Of a stretch of 64,000 bases of DNA, positions 8,610 through 17,861 are shown one piece after another (position 1 is the first letter of the stretch; every line of letters begins with the position of its first letter). Made by a program: the position numbers and the translations under genes. The DNA lies in contig NC_018868.3 of the NCBI RefSeq assembly GCF_000305785.2, positions 4,138,270 to 4,202,269 of the forward strand, given 5' to 3'. The stretch is from Simiduia agarivorans SA1 = DSM 21679. GTDB taxonomy: Bacteria; Pseudomonadota; Gammaproteobacteria; Pseudomonadales; Cellvibrionaceae. A model generated the notes under the pieces. It did not search any database, was not told the origin of the DNA, and was given only the letters and a program-made list of their open reading frames with translations.

Positions 8610-9910
8610 AATGGCTGGGGTTGGCCGCACTGTGTGGGTGCAGTTTAGCGGTACAGGCGGGACTCACTGCGGTGGAGCGTACATTGCAGGCATCGGTGGA
8701 CGCGATTGAACCGCAATACCTCGCCCTGCTGGAACGGGTGGTCAATATTAACAGCGGCACCCACAACCACGCGGGTGTGAAAGCCGTCGCCGATGAGTTT
8801 GTGCCCGCCTTTGAAGCCCTGGGCTTTACCACGCAATGGCACGATGGCAGTGCGTTTAACCGCGCCGGACATCTGTTGGCCCGGCGCGGCAAACAAGGCC
8901 CGAAAATATTATTGATCGGCCATCTGGATACCGTGTTTGCGCCACAGGACAAATTCCAGCGCTGGCAGCCGTTGGCCGATGGTCGGGTCAAGGGGCCGGG
9001 CATTACCGACATGAAGGGCGGCAATGTGGTGATGCTGATGGCATTGCACGCGTTGCAGGATGCGGGGGTGTTGGACCAATTGCAGATTCAGGTGGTGCTG
9101 ACCGGCGATGAAGAAGCCCGGGGGGAGCCCATCGAATTGGCTGTGGCGCCGCTACTGGCCGCGGGTGATTGGGCCGATGTAGCGCTGGGTTTCGAAGACG
9201 GTGATTCAGACCCGGCCACCGCAGTGATCGCCCGCCGGGGTTCTGCCAGCTGGCGCCTGGAGGTCAGCGGTAAACCGGCGCACTCCTCACAGGTGTTCCG
9301 CGAAGATGTGGGCTTTGGCGCTGTGTACGAAATGGCGCGGGTACTGAACGCATTCCGCACGGAATTGAGTGACCAGCCGTTGCTGACCTATAACCCGGGC
9401 TTTGTGCTGGCCGGCACCGACGTGGAAGAAACCGCCGCCAGCCGCGGGCGGGCATTCGGCAAAGCCAATGTAATCGCGGCCACGGCGCTGGTAGAAGGGG
9501 ACTTACGGGCCATATCACCGGCCAGCCAGACCGCCGCATGGGCGCGCATGCAGGCCATTGCCAGTGCCAGCCTGCCGCACACCAAGTCAGTATTTACTTA
9601 CCAGGAGCGCTATCCGCCAATGGCCCCAACCCCCGGCAACGAAGCGTTGCTGGCACTATACAGTCAGGCCAGTGAAGATCTCGGTCACGGTGTGGTGGTG
9701 GCGGTGGATCCGCGTCGCGCCGGTGCGGCAGATATTTCCTTTGTCGCCGGCCGGGTGGCAATGGCATTGGACGGCCTGGGCCTGATGGGCGAGGGCGGCC
9801 ATACCCCGGATGAAATCGCCAACATGGCAACGCTCAGAAGCCAGAGCCAGCGCGCGGCACTGCTCATGTACCGGCTGTCGCAGCGTCAGAATAGTGCGAA
9901 TGCACATTAA
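8597..9910 (+). CDS. M20 family metallopeptidase (carboxypeptidase G2-like), exported
   Basis: A 437-residue di-zinc hydrolase of the M20/ArgE/CPG2 family. It begins with a signal peptide (hydrophobic segment ending LAVQAG at about residue 22), so it acts in the periplasm. Metal and catalytic residues are visible: His and Asp in LLIGHLDTVF, the bridging Asp in GPGITDMKGGN, the Glu pair in LTGDEEARGEP, and the C-terminal His in GEGGHTPDE. A dimerisation domain with RRGSASWRLEVSGKPAHSS lies between. Two in-frame ATGs (8597 and 8606) are possible. The family cleaves C-terminal glutamate or other acylated amino acids; the exact substrate is not known. Confidence 0.88.
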   Translation: MAIMKWLGLAALCGCSLAVQAGLTAVERTLQASVDAIEPQYLALLERVVNINSGTHNHAGVKAVADEFVPAFEALGFTTQWHDGSAFNRAGHLLARRGKQGPKILLIGHLDTVFAPQDKFQRWQPLADGRVKGPGITDMKGGNVVMLMALHALQDAGVLDQLQIQVVLTGDEEARGEPIELAVAPLLAAGDWADVALGFEDGDSDPATAVIARRGSASWRLEVSGKPAHSSQVFREDVGFGAVYEMARVLNAFRTELSDQPLLTYNPGFVLAGTDVEETAASRGRAFGKANVIAATALVEGDLRAISPASQTAAWARMQAIASASLPHTKSVFTYQERYPPMAPTPGNEALLALYSQASEDLGHGVVVAVDPRRAGAADISFVAGRVAMALDGLGLMGEGGHTPDEIANMATLRSQSQRAALLMYRLSQRQNSANAH

Positions 9911-9916
9911 TTGGCG

Positions 9917-9945
9917 TTTACTGTGCATATGCACTGTGGTAGGCT
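9917..9945 (+). promoter_or_regulatory. Possible autoregulated promoter of the Xre-RES pair
   Basis: A perfect 12-bp palindrome, GTGCATATGCAC (9923-9934), lies between a weak -35 (TTTACT, 9917-9922) and a weak -10 (TAGGCT, 9940-9945) spaced by 17 bases. The start of the antitoxin gene is about 60 bases downstream. Toxin-antitoxin operons are commonly repressed through such palindromes, but binding is inferred only. Confidence 0.35.
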
Positions 9946-10006
9946 GGGTTTAATGGGTTGGGTAGTGATTGACCAGCCCTTAACCCCTGCAACAGCGAGG
10001 TGATCT

Positions 10007-10378
10007 GTGTCGGCATTGCAGATGAATCAACCGGACCCGGCCAGTGTGTTGTGTAAAGCATTGCACAATACCCAGGAGTCGCTGGGTTTAACCCAGGAGG
10101 AAACCGGCAAAATTATCGGTAAAGACCGCACTACCGTGGGCCGGTTATTTGAACGCGGACAGCTGTCTCCGCACACAAAAGAAGGCGAGCTGGCGTTGTT
10201 GCTGGTGCGCCTTTATCGCAGTTTGTACGCCATGCTCGGTGGCAGCCAGAGTCAGATGCAGCACTGGCTGAATACGCCCAATCAGCATCTGGGGCAAACG
10301 CCGCGGGCTTTGTTAGTCACTGTTCAGGGCCTGGTGGAAGTGGTGAATTACCTCGATGCCATGCGCGGGCGCCTCTAG
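10007..10378 (+). CDS. Xre/MbcA/ParS-type antitoxin of a RES toxin-antitoxin pair
   Basis: A 123-residue protein with an N-terminal helix-turn-helix (LGLTQEETGKIIGKDRTTVGRL, about residues 25-46) and a C-terminal DUF2384/MbcA-ParS-type toxin-binding domain (LNTPNQHLGQTPRALL, residues about 86-101, ending in a LDAMRGRL helix). The start is a GTG at 10007, with GAGG 7 bases upstream. The gene lies 42 bases before a RES-domain toxin gene, the standard order for these systems. The protein is expected to neutralise the toxin by covering its active site and to repress the operon. Confidence 0.88.
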   Translation: MSALQMNQPDPASVLCKALHNTQESLGLTQEETGKIIGKDRTTVGRLFERGQLSPHTKEGELALLLVRLYRSLYAMLGGSQSQMQHWLNTPNQHLGQTPRALLVTVQGLVEVVNYLDAMRGRL

Positions 10379-10420
10379 CCGGCGGCTGGCCTCACCCGAG
10401 ACCCATAATAAGGAATTGAT

Positions 10421-11173
10421 ATGTCGCTATGGACTGCGCTCAATGGCGTGGATCGCATTCAGCCTCTGACCGTTGAACTGGTGCGGGTGGTCGAGTCCCA
10501 GGAGCAGATTGCCACCCTGAGCCTGGTGGATAATCTGGAAGAGCAGGCGGTGCTCGAGTCATTGTTGGAAGCGGTCAAACCGGCGGGTGCGCCGCAAGGT
10601 TTGCATTATCTGCTTTCAAGCCCCTTCCGCTATCCCCCGCTGGCCTGGGGCAGCCGCTTTGGACGCCGGCACGAGCCCTCCCTGTTTTATGGGTCCCTGA
10701 ATATTGAAACCGCATTGGTGGAATGTGCGTTCTATCGGCTGGTATTTCTCGATGGCATGGCCGACCCATTCAGCCGTGCGGTGGTGTCGCAACACACCAG
10801 CTTCAGGGTGCGTGGGCACGGTCAGCGGGGCGTGAATCTGGCGTTGCATCCGTTCAGTGAGCATGAACCGCTGTTGCGGTCGCCGGTGGACTACAGTGGG
10901 ACCCAGGCTCTGGGCACCGACATGCGTGCGGCTTCGGTGGAGCTGGTGGTGTATTTGTCGGCCCGGGATCAACGGCCCAATGCGCTTAACGTGGGTATCT
11001 TCAGTCCCGATGTGCTGAAGGCGAGCCAGCCTGGGCAATTCCAGAACTGGACCTGTTACGCCACGCGGGAAAGCGTGCGCTATGTGGCTGCGCCCGGCGT
11101 CAAAGGGCGGGAGTCATTCAGTTTCGAGCGGGGCAAATTTGAAGTGGAAGGCCGGCTGCCTGTGCCGGCCTGA
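10421..11173 (+). CDS. RES domain toxin (NAD-degrading)
   Basis: A 250-residue RES-domain protein. Known RES toxins fold like ADP-ribosyltransferases and deplete NAD+. The core motifs are visible: an Arg in SSPFRYPPLAWGSRFG, the FYGSLNIETALVECAFYRL stretch carrying the conserved Glu, and a late Ser-containing loop. The protein is slightly longer than compact RES toxins (about 150-230 residues). AAGGA lies 8 bases upstream of the ATG. The gene pairs with the Xre/MbcA-type antitoxin just upstream, so together they form a type II toxin-antitoxin module. Confidence 0.88.
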   Translation: MSLWTALNGVDRIQPLTVELVRVVESQEQIATLSLVDNLEEQAVLESLLEAVKPAGAPQGLHYLLSSPFRYPPLAWGSRFGRRHEPSLFYGSLNIETALVECAFYRLVFLDGMADPFSRAVVSQHTSFRVRGHGQRGVNLALHPFSEHEPLLRSPVDYSGTQALGTDMRAASVELVVYLSARDQRPNALNVGIFSPDVLKASQPGQFQNWTCYATRESVRYVAAPGVKGRESFSFERGKFEVEGRLPVPA

Positions 11174-11213
11174 TAGCGTGGTCCCACATTGCCCTGCAAT
11201 GTAGGTGGCCGGT

Positions 11214-11570
11214 TCAGATCAGCCAGGTGGTCACGTTGTCCATTTCGCGGTTCTCGCCAATCGCCTTCAGGCCCTTGACGCAGCGAATGATGTACCACAC
11301 CAGCAAAGCCAGCATCAGCAATACGCCCAGTCCCATCAGTGGCATGGTAACCAGCGCAATCACGCCGTACAGCAGGCTGATCCAGAAGGTCCGGATCTGA
11401 AAACGGTAGTGGTTATTGAGCACACCTTCGTCGCCGTTCTTGTTCACGTACGCCATGATGACGCCAACAATACCGGTGATGCCCACCAGAATAGAGGCCA
11501 AGTACAGAATATAAATAAGCTTTACGCTACCAGCGTCGCCACTGGTGGATACGGGCGCAGAATCGTTCAT
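11214..11570 (-). CDS. DUF4870-like small membrane protein
   Basis: A 118-residue membrane protein with about three helices: YILYLASILVGITGIVGVIMAYV (about 20-42), FWISLLYGVIALVTMPLMGLG and LLMLALLVWYIIRCVKGLKAI. The HYRFQIRTFWISLLY junction and the C-terminal RCVKGL segment are characteristic of DUF4870/Tic20-like proteins. AAGGAG precedes the ATG by 7 bases. Function is unknown. It is convergent with the RES toxin gene and downstream of the YfiR-like gene on the same strand, with a gap of about 50 bases. Confidence 0.8.
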   Translation of the reverse strand: MNDSAPVSTSGDAGSVKLIYILYLASILVGITGIVGVIMAYVNKNGDEGVLNNHYRFQIRTFWISLLYGVIALVTMPLMGLGVLLMLALLVWYIIRCVKGLKAIGENREMDNVTTWLI

Positions 11571-11621
11571 GCGAGCTCCTTGTTGAGTTGTTATGTCCAG
11601 ACCGGTATGTACCGACGGCGC

Positions 11622-12125
11622 TCAGTAAATCACATCTGAAATCTCGAGTACAGACGGGTCCCACTGCAGGTTGAGTTGGCGCGAAGCAGGCATGTTGATG
11701 GTGATGGCGGGCAAGCCCTGATCATCGTAGATCAGCACCGTGACATCTTTCACATTGCCGTTGTGAAACGGCGTCATGGAAATGGCACCCAGCTGGTTCG
11801 CCCGGGCAACAAATTCTGGCAGTTTGTTTTGACTGTTAATGTAAACCAGATCGGGTCTGGTGCCCGCCGGCAGATCGGTATGAACCGCGCGCAGTGTGCT
11901 GCGGCCAATGGTTTTGCCCACACGTTTTTCCAGTACCCTGGCCAGCGCGGGATCATTGATGATCCAAATGCTGATGTCCTTTTCGTCTTGCAGGCGGGCT
12001 TCCAGCGACGCCAGTTTGAGGATGATGGCAGCAGTGAGTTGGCTGGGTAGCGGCTTGGCCTGCACGCCGGAGGCGAGTAGCAGGGCAAACAGTGCCAGTG
12101 CGAAGCGTTTCAGATGCGGCAACAT
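11622..12125 (-). CDS. YfiR family (DUF4154) periplasmic protein
   Basis: A 167-residue secreted protein. A signal peptide (LKRFALALFALLLASGVQA, residues about 4-22) precedes a domain matching the YfiR/DUF4154 pattern: an early helix LTAAIILKLASLE, ISIWIINDPALARVLE, TRPDLVYINSQNK and a C-terminal ITINMPASRQLNLQWDPSVLEIS. YfiR of Pseudomonas represses an inner-membrane diguanylate cyclase from the periplasm; this homologue has no cyclase beside it. The start at 12125 follows GGAG and overlaps the end of the TonB receptor gene, so the two are translationally coupled. It probably relays an outer-membrane or periplasmic state to the divergent hybrid kinase. Confidence 0.82.
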   Translation of the reverse strand: MLPHLKRFALALFALLLASGVQAKPLPSQLTAAIILKLASLEARLQDEKDISIWIINDPALARVLEKRVGKTIGRSTLRAVHTDLPAGTRPDLVYINSQNKLPEFVARANQLGAISMTPFHNGNVKDVTVLIYDDQGLPAITINMPASRQLNLQWDPSVLEISDVIY

Positions 12126-12126
12126 A

Positions 12127-14484
12127 TTACAGCTCCGCACCAAGGTAAAAGGTCAGCACCGGCTTCTTCACCTGAGGAATCAGGGAATTCTGGAAGCCGT
12201 CGGTATCCACGGCGAAATCATCGCCGGTGGCGGCACCCTCGACCCCCGGGTGCAGGTAGTCGCTGCCGGTCAGATTTTCGATCTTAAGCCCGAGACGGAA
12301 GTTACCCGCGTCGTACAAAAGATGAGCGTCCAGCTTGAAATAACTGGGTGCCTGCCGGTTCTGCTCGCGCAAGGGGTTCTGATCTGCGCGCAAGGGGTTT
12401 TCCGAAAACAGATTGCGTGCCGCTATCCAATTGCCGCGGAGGTTAACACTGGTGTTTTCAGCGATCGGTAAATTAATGATGGCCGTGATCTTGTGTGGCG
12501 CTATGTCGCCCTGTTCGGCTCGGCGACTGTCCCATTCGCCGGTGGCGTTATTGTATTGTTGGTCCGCCGTGGCGCGGGTGAAGGTGTAATAAAGATTGCC
12601 GGTAATGGCCGGCAACCCGGCCAGTGGATTCTGAACCGTGGCGCTGCCGCGGTATTCGAACCCATATACATCCCGTCCACCCACGTTCTGCGCGCCGGCG
12701 ATAGCATCTTTGTATTGCGCACGGAACAGCGACATGTCGTGCAGGAAAAGCTCGCTTTGGTGAATGGCGATAAATTCCAGATTGCGGGCCTTTTCCGGTC
12801 GGAGCGACATATTAGCTGCTCGACCGCTGAAATCGCCATACAGATCCTTGGGTGAAGGCTCCTGAAACGCTTCACCGTACACCAGTTTAAAACTGGTATC
12901 CGGGCGCCAGTGATAAATGGTGGCCAGGCGCGGATTTACGTCGGTGCCGTATTCACTGTTGCGATCCCAGCGCAGGCCCAGGTTAAAACGCAGATCCTGC
13001 CAGTCGTAAATGGCCTGAATGAATGCGCCGGTATCCGTGGTGTCAATGCGGTTGTATTCGGGCAACCCGCGTTTGGGCACGGACGGCGACAGCGGCGTGT
13101 AGTTATCGGAATTGATCGCATCCGCCTGGCGCACCCCGCTGCCATCGGAGGAGATGCCGTCGATGGAATCGGGGCCCTGCGCAGGGCAGACACCCAGTCC
13201 GTCGAAATAATTACAGATCATGTAAATTTTGGAGAGGCGTTTGCGCTCGTACTTTATCCCGCCGGTAAGATTCAATTGCTCCGACCATTGGTGGCTCAAC
13301 AGTTGCTCAAACCGCCAGCCCGTGCTGAAACTGTTCCACTCGGTGAGACTGACTGCGCCGGCAAAAGATTCAGCCCAGTCGCCGCCCACGCGGCTTTCGC
13401 GGTAGGTGAGATCGGTGCGCAATGCGGTTTGTGCGTTGAACGGATGCAGGTAGCGGGCAAAGCCCTGAGTAGACTCCGAAATCCAGTGTGCATTGGGTTG
13501 GCCATCGGCAAAACTGTAGTAGGGGCCATAACCCTCGTCGGTTTTCCAATGGTTGGCGCCCACCGACAAATTGCCGTGGTGCAGCTCGCCAAATACGCTG
13601 TAGTTTTCCGAGGGGTCGCGGTATTCGCCCAGAGGCTGACCCCTCACCCGCTCATCGCTCGTTACCTGTCCGTCGACATTGATGTCACCTGCGGGGCTCG
13701 GGCGACCGGTAATGGAATCTGTGCCGGCGCCAATCCCGGCGCCCCAAATGTCCGGGTCGCGCAATAGCGCCGGGTTGGTAAAGCCCCAGTCGCTGTAGTC
13801 TTCGATGGGGGCTTCGTCGCTGGTAAAGGCGCGGCCGCCCAGACTGAAACTGAGATCGCCCTGGCGCCCCAGCAGGGTCAGGTCCAGCGCCTGCGTCTGG
13901 TAACTGCCCCGGCTGACTTCCACATTGAGCTTAGTGGTGCCGTCTTCCACCGCGGCACCCTGCCGGGTGATGATATTGATTACGCCGAGAAACGCGTTCG
14001 GGCCATACACGGCACCGGAGGGGCCGTACAGGACTTCGACCCGCTCAATCAGCGTAATGGGGTACTGGCGCGACAGGTGGGCGGTATGGTTCCACAAATT
14101 ATTGTCCACCCGTCCGTTCACCAACAGCAGCGTGCGCTGGGTCCAGGGGGTACGATAGCCGCGCTGATAGGCCACCAGCTGCTCGGTACCATTGGTGACA
14201 ATATTGTCGAAACCCGGCAAATCCTGGACGATGTCATCCAGGCTGTCGTAGCCCCGCTGCCGGATAGTGTCCGCATCCACGATAACCATGGCGCCGGGCA
14301 GGTCGCGCACGGATTCGGGCTGAGCGGAGCCGGTCAGGCTGTCCATATGCAGGCTGGTGCGCTGGTTCAGCAGCTGTTCGAGCGACAAACTGTCCAGGTC
14401 GTTGCTGGCCTGAGCCAGTGCCAAAGTGGGTGTCAGGGTCGCCAACAGCGCGAGCGGAAATATCCCGCTGAATACATGGGTCAT
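12127..14484 (-). CDS. TonB-dependent outer-membrane receptor
   Basis: A 785-residue outer-membrane receptor. A signal peptide (residues 1-25, ending LALAQ) is followed by a plug domain (about 50-160: SVRDLPGAMVIVDADTIRQRG and the YGPSGAVYGPNAFLGVINIIT motif) and a 22-strand-type barrel ending in an aromatic-rich strand with LTFYLGAEL. The plug motif is close to that of colicin I/vitamin B12-type receptors. The ligand is unknown. It is co-transcribed with the YfiR-like gene and divergent from a hybrid kinase gene 90 bases away, suggesting a regulatory rather than purely transport role. Confidence 0.9.
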   Translation of the reverse strand: MTHVFSGIFPLALLATLTPTLALAQASNDLDSLSLEQLLNQRTSLHMDSLTGSAQPESVRDLPGAMVIVDADTIRQRGYDSLDDIVQDLPGFDNIVTNGTEQLVAYQRGYRTPWTQRTLLLVNGRVDNNLWNHTAHLSRQYPITLIERVEVLYGPSGAVYGPNAFLGVINIITRQGAAVEDGTTKLNVEVSRGSYQTQALDLTLLGRQGDLSFSLGGRAFTSDEAPIEDYSDWGFTNPALLRDPDIWGAGIGAGTDSITGRPSPAGDINVDGQVTSDERVRGQPLGEYRDPSENYSVFGELHHGNLSVGANHWKTDEGYGPYYSFADGQPNAHWISESTQGFARYLHPFNAQTALRTDLTYRESRVGGDWAESFAGAVSLTEWNSFSTGWRFEQLLSHQWSEQLNLTGGIKYERKRLSKIYMICNYFDGLGVCPAQGPDSIDGISSDGSGVRQADAINSDNYTPLSPSVPKRGLPEYNRIDTTDTGAFIQAIYDWQDLRFNLGLRWDRNSEYGTDVNPRLATIYHWRPDTSFKLVYGEAFQEPSPKDLYGDFSGRAANMSLRPEKARNLEFIAIHQSELFLHDMSLFRAQYKDAIAGAQNVGGRDVYGFEYRGSATVQNPLAGLPAITGNLYYTFTRATADQQYNNATGEWDSRRAEQGDIAPHKITAIINLPIAENTSVNLRGNWIAARNLFSENPLRADQNPLREQNRQAPSYFKLDAHLLYDAGNFRLGLKIENLTGSDYLHPGVEGAATGDDFAVDTDGFQNSLIPQVKKPVLTFYLGAEL

Positions 14485-14574
14485 GGGGGTAAATCTGGCC
14501 TGTATCTACTAATCTCTCAGTGTAGACCCTGTGATTGGCAATTACCGGGCCATTAACCAAGCGTACGGATATCA

Positions 14575-17500
14575 ATGAGCAATACCGTTCCCAGCCCTGT
14601 CCCTGCAAGTCTGAAGAGCATCAGTCGCGCCAGCGCGGGTCTGGCGGTTGCGGCGGTAACCCTGGTGGTGCCGTTAGTGGTGGTGGTGGTGCTCTACATT
14701 GACGGCCTTAACGCCGATATGCGCTTGCTGGCAAAACAGCAGAGCAGTATCCGGGTCATGCGGCAGTTTGTGGCGTTGCAAGTCAACCTGAGCGATGAAT
14801 ACTACAGCCGCTTCTATCCCGCCACAGAATCCATGCAAACCTTCGCCGAAGGCGATGCGTCGGCCGGTGCACTGGCGCGGCACGAGCCTGAACCAGATGC
14901 TCTGTTGATGACGCAACTCGATGCCATGGATCGCGAGCTGGGCCGCTATTTTGGTACGGATTTTCGCAGCTGGCCGGAACTCAAACAGCGTTTCATCGGC
15001 GTGTGGAGCAACAAGGCTTGGTCTGAGCAACTGGCCCAGATAGAAGGCTTGTTTGAACCCGGGCGGGAGTTTGTTGAATTTCTGTTGTTGGCCTCGAATC
15101 TTGAGTTGTCGCAATCAGAGCACCTGCGGCTAAGCGCACACCTTCTGTTCGGCGACCTGGGCCATGCTAAAAGTGAAATCTTTGCGGTGGCAGAGCATCT
15201 GGCGCAAGCGTCGCTGGATCACGGTGGTGTCTGGACCGAAACCGAATTCAAATTGATGAGCGAGCGGCTTGATCAGATCCGGGTCGTGCCGGTGAGTGAA
15301 CGCCAGCGGGCGCTGCTGATTGAGCAAGTAGGTGTTCCTGATGCCTATCTGGACTGGATTGTAGAGTCCTCGGGTTTAATAGAAGAGATGTCCCGCCTGA
15401 GGGAAAAGAAACGCCGGCTGATGTTTATTCAGGCAATGACAGACGATGGCCTCGACATGGGGCTGGCACTGGAGGTTGAAGCGATTCGCGGCGAAGTCTG
15501 GGATCTTGTTTCCAGCATAAATCGCTTGCAAATAGTGCTCGCCAACAATCTGGATGTAATTCTGCAACAGCAATACGATCAGGCCTATCAGTGGCGAATG
15601 CTGACGTTGGTATTGGTGGTTGCATTGATCGTATTTTCTATTCTTCTGGGCCTCTACATCGTCAGGAATATCCGGCTCACACAAATACACCTCGGTCGGC
15701 AGAATCTTCAGTTGGAGGCCAAGGTGGTGGCCCGAACCGAAGAAATCGAGCAAGCCAAAAACGAAGCCGAGCAGCTCAATAAAATACTGGGCAAACAAAC
15801 GCAGATTTCCACCGAGCTGGCGCGCAAAGCCGAACAGGCCAGCAATGCGAAAAGCATGTTTCTCGCGTCCATGAGCCACGAGATACGTACCCCGCTTAAC
15901 GCAGTGCTGGGCGGAGCTGCCATATTGGCCAAATCATCGCTGAATCAACGCCAGCGCGACATCCTGCAATTGATTACCCAGTCGGGTAAAACGCTGCTTG
16001 AACTCATCAACGAAATTCTCGATTTTTCTAAAATCGAAGCCGGTCAATTGGAACTTGAAACCATCGCATTTGATCTGGAGCAGCTGGTATTGGATATCGT
16101 TTCGATGTTCTCCCTGAAAGCCAGGGAAAATAATATCCGGCTCACCTACGTGGTGGATGTGGCGTGCGAGGGGCAATGGCTGGGTGACCCCTTGCGGGTC
16201 AAACAAATTCTCATGAACCTGATCAGTAATGCGGTGAAGTTCACGTCGGTGGGGAAAATTTCGGTACGCGTGCAGTTGGATGCGGTCGGCCAATTAAAAA
16301 TCAGCGTGGCCGATACAGGCATTGGCATTAAAAGTGACCAGTTATCCCAGTTGTTTGAAGCCTTTGTTCAAAGTGACAGCTCAACCACGCGCAAATACGG
16401 TGGGACCGGTCTTGGCCTGTCCATCAGCCGCAAGCTGGCACAGATGCATGGTGGGGATATCTCGGTAGTCAGCACCTTTGGCAGAGGCTCGACGTTTGTG
16501 GTGAAACTGCCGCTGTTGCGCGCCGGTGAGAAAACCCTGTTCGACCCGATCAATGATTATAAAATCCTGCTGCTCAGTGAAAATGAAGAACTGCAGAATC
16601 AGATGTGCCAGTGGTATGGCGACCTGAAACGTCTGGACGATGTGGAATCGTTTTCGCACTGCATTGATAACCTCGCGGTCAATGACAGCGCGTTGGTGGT
16701 TGTGGCCGATTCGGGTACGTTGGTGAAGTACTACCAGCAATGGACGTCGCAGCTGGAAAAGCGGAAATTGTCCCGGCTGAAATATCCATGGGTGCTGTTG
16801 TTTGATCAGTCGGCGCTCGACTGCGACACTTCGGAACTGTTATCGCATCAGTTGCGCGAGCTGGGCGCCAGTGTGCAATTGCCGCTGCTGAGCCCCGGGG
16901 CGCTTATCCGGAAAGCTGTGATGGAGGCGTTGAACAGCAAAGGTCGGGAAATGCTCGACTGGACTGACTCCCAAACAACCGGGCAGGGGATGGCATTCAG
17001 TGGCCGGGTATTACTGGTTGAGGATGTGTTATTCAATCAGGTGGTCGCCCGGGAAATGCTGGAGTCTATGGGGCTGGAGGTGGTGATAGTGGACAATGGC
17101 GCGGAAGCCATCGCCTTTATTAAGCAGTATTACGAATTGCCGCCAAAAAACCGTGAAACCATCCGGCTGATACTGATGGATCTCCATATGCCGTTGATGA
17201 ATGGCCTGGAAGCCACCAAGCGCATCCGGGCCATGGAGCGGGACGCGCGCTTACCTGCGATGCCCATCGTGGCGCTCACCGCTGATGTCCTGAAAGAAAC
17301 CCAGCTCGACATTGTCGAAGCGGGTATGGATGGGTTATTGCCCAAACCGTTTGAGGAAGAAGATCTTATCCGCGTGTTGTCGACGCATCTGCCCGGCAAG
17401 GAAAGTCTGCGCCACCCATCCCACGCGCGGCCAGACGTGGTTGCTGAGCCGGCCGTGAGCGCAGAACCGGCGGAGCCACAAAGTAAACCAACCGTTCAGG

Positions 17501-17850
17501 TGCTGAACACCGATGCGCTGCTCAAGCGTGTGCGCGGGCGAGAGGATCGGGCGCGAGATCTGGCAAAATCCTTCCTGAACCAGTTGGCCGGTTTTGGCGA
17601 AAAAATTCAGGCCGATATCCAGGCCCGGGATTTCTCGCAGTTGGTGTTTAATGCTCACACGGTCAAAGGTTCTGCAGGAAATTTGGGTGCCGATGTGTTG
17701 TACCAGATTTCCTCCGAGCTTGAAAAACTGGCGCGGCAGGCCGAAGCATCGGCAGACGACCAGGTGCAGGCCCAAATCGAAGAGCGCAATCAAGCGTTCG
17801 TGCAGGCCACCCGTCAGTTGCAGGTGGCGCTGGAAGCGTTTCTGGCCTGA
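14575..17850 (+). CDS. Hybrid sensor histidine kinase with REC and HPt domains
   Basis: A 1091-residue BarA/TorS-like hybrid kinase. Two membrane helices (about 20-43 and 341-364) bracket a helical periplasmic sensor of about 300 residues. A coiled coil (about 375-425) leads to the HisKA domain with phospho-acceptor His435 in [10 protein letters not shown], then a HATPase domain with N, G1 ([10 protein letters not shown]) and G2 (GTGLGLSI) boxes. A degenerate receiver-like region (about 660-785) follows, then a full receiver with Asp869 in LMDLHMP, and an HPt domain with His1028 in AHTVKGSAG. It is divergent from the TonB receptor/YfiR operon. No dedicated response regulator is adjacent. Confidence 0.93.
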   Translation: MSNTVPSPVPASLKSISRASAGLAVAAVTLVVPLVVVVVLYIDGLNADMRLLAKQQSSIRVMRQFVALQVNLSDEYYSRFYPATESMQTFAEGDASAGALARHEPEPDALLMTQLDAMDRELGRYFGTDFRSWPELKQRFIGVWSNKAWSEQLAQIEGLFEPGREFVEFLLLASNLELSQSEHLRLSAHLLFGDLGHAKSEIFAVAEHLAQASLDHGGVWTETEFKLMSERLDQIRVVPVSERQRALLIEQVGVPDAYLDWIVESSGLIEEMSRLREKKRRLMFIQAMTDDGLDMGLALEVEAIRGEVWDLVSSINRLQIVLANNLDVILQQQYDQAYQWRMLTLVLVVALIVFSILLGLYIVRNIRLTQIHLGRQNLQLEAKVVARTEEIEQAKNEAEQLNKILGKQTQISTELARKAEQASNAKSMFLASMSHEIRTPLNAVLGGAAILAKSSLNQRQRDILQLITQSGKTLLELINEILDFSKIEAGQLELETIAFDLEQLVLDIVSMFSLKARENNIRLTYVVDVACEGQWLGDPLRVKQILMNLISNAVKFTSVGKISVRVQLDAVGQLKISVADTGIGIKSDQLSQLFEAFVQSDSSTTRKYGGTGLGLSISRKLAQMHGGDISVVSTFGRGSTFVVKLPLLRAGEKTLFDPINDYKILLLSENEELQNQMCQWYGDLKRLDDVESFSHCIDNLAVNDSALVVVADSGTLVKYYQQWTSQLEKRKLSRLKYPWVLLFDQSALDCDTSELLSHQLRELGASVQLPLLSPGALIRKAVMEALNSKGREMLDWTDSQTTGQGMAFSGRVLLVEDVLFNQVVAREMLESMGLEVVIVDNGAEAIAFIKQYYELPPKNRETIRLILMDLHMPLMNGLEATKRIRAMERDARLPAMPIVALTADVLKETQLDIVEAGMDGLLPKPFEEEDLIRVLSTHLPGKESLRHPSHARPDVVAEPAVSAEPAEPQSKPTVQVLNTDALLKRVRGREDRARDLAKSFLNQLAGFGEKIQADIQARDFSQLVFNAHTVKGSAGNLGADVLYQISSELEKLARQAEASADDQVQAQIEERNQAFVQATRQLQVALEAFLA

Positions 17851-17861
17851 TCCCGGATCAT

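Noticed and set aside
12127-17850. YfiBNR-type c-di-GMP operon
   Set aside because: The YfiR-like protein is present but there is no adjacent YfiN cyclase or YfiB lipoprotein; the hybrid kinase has no GGDEF domain.
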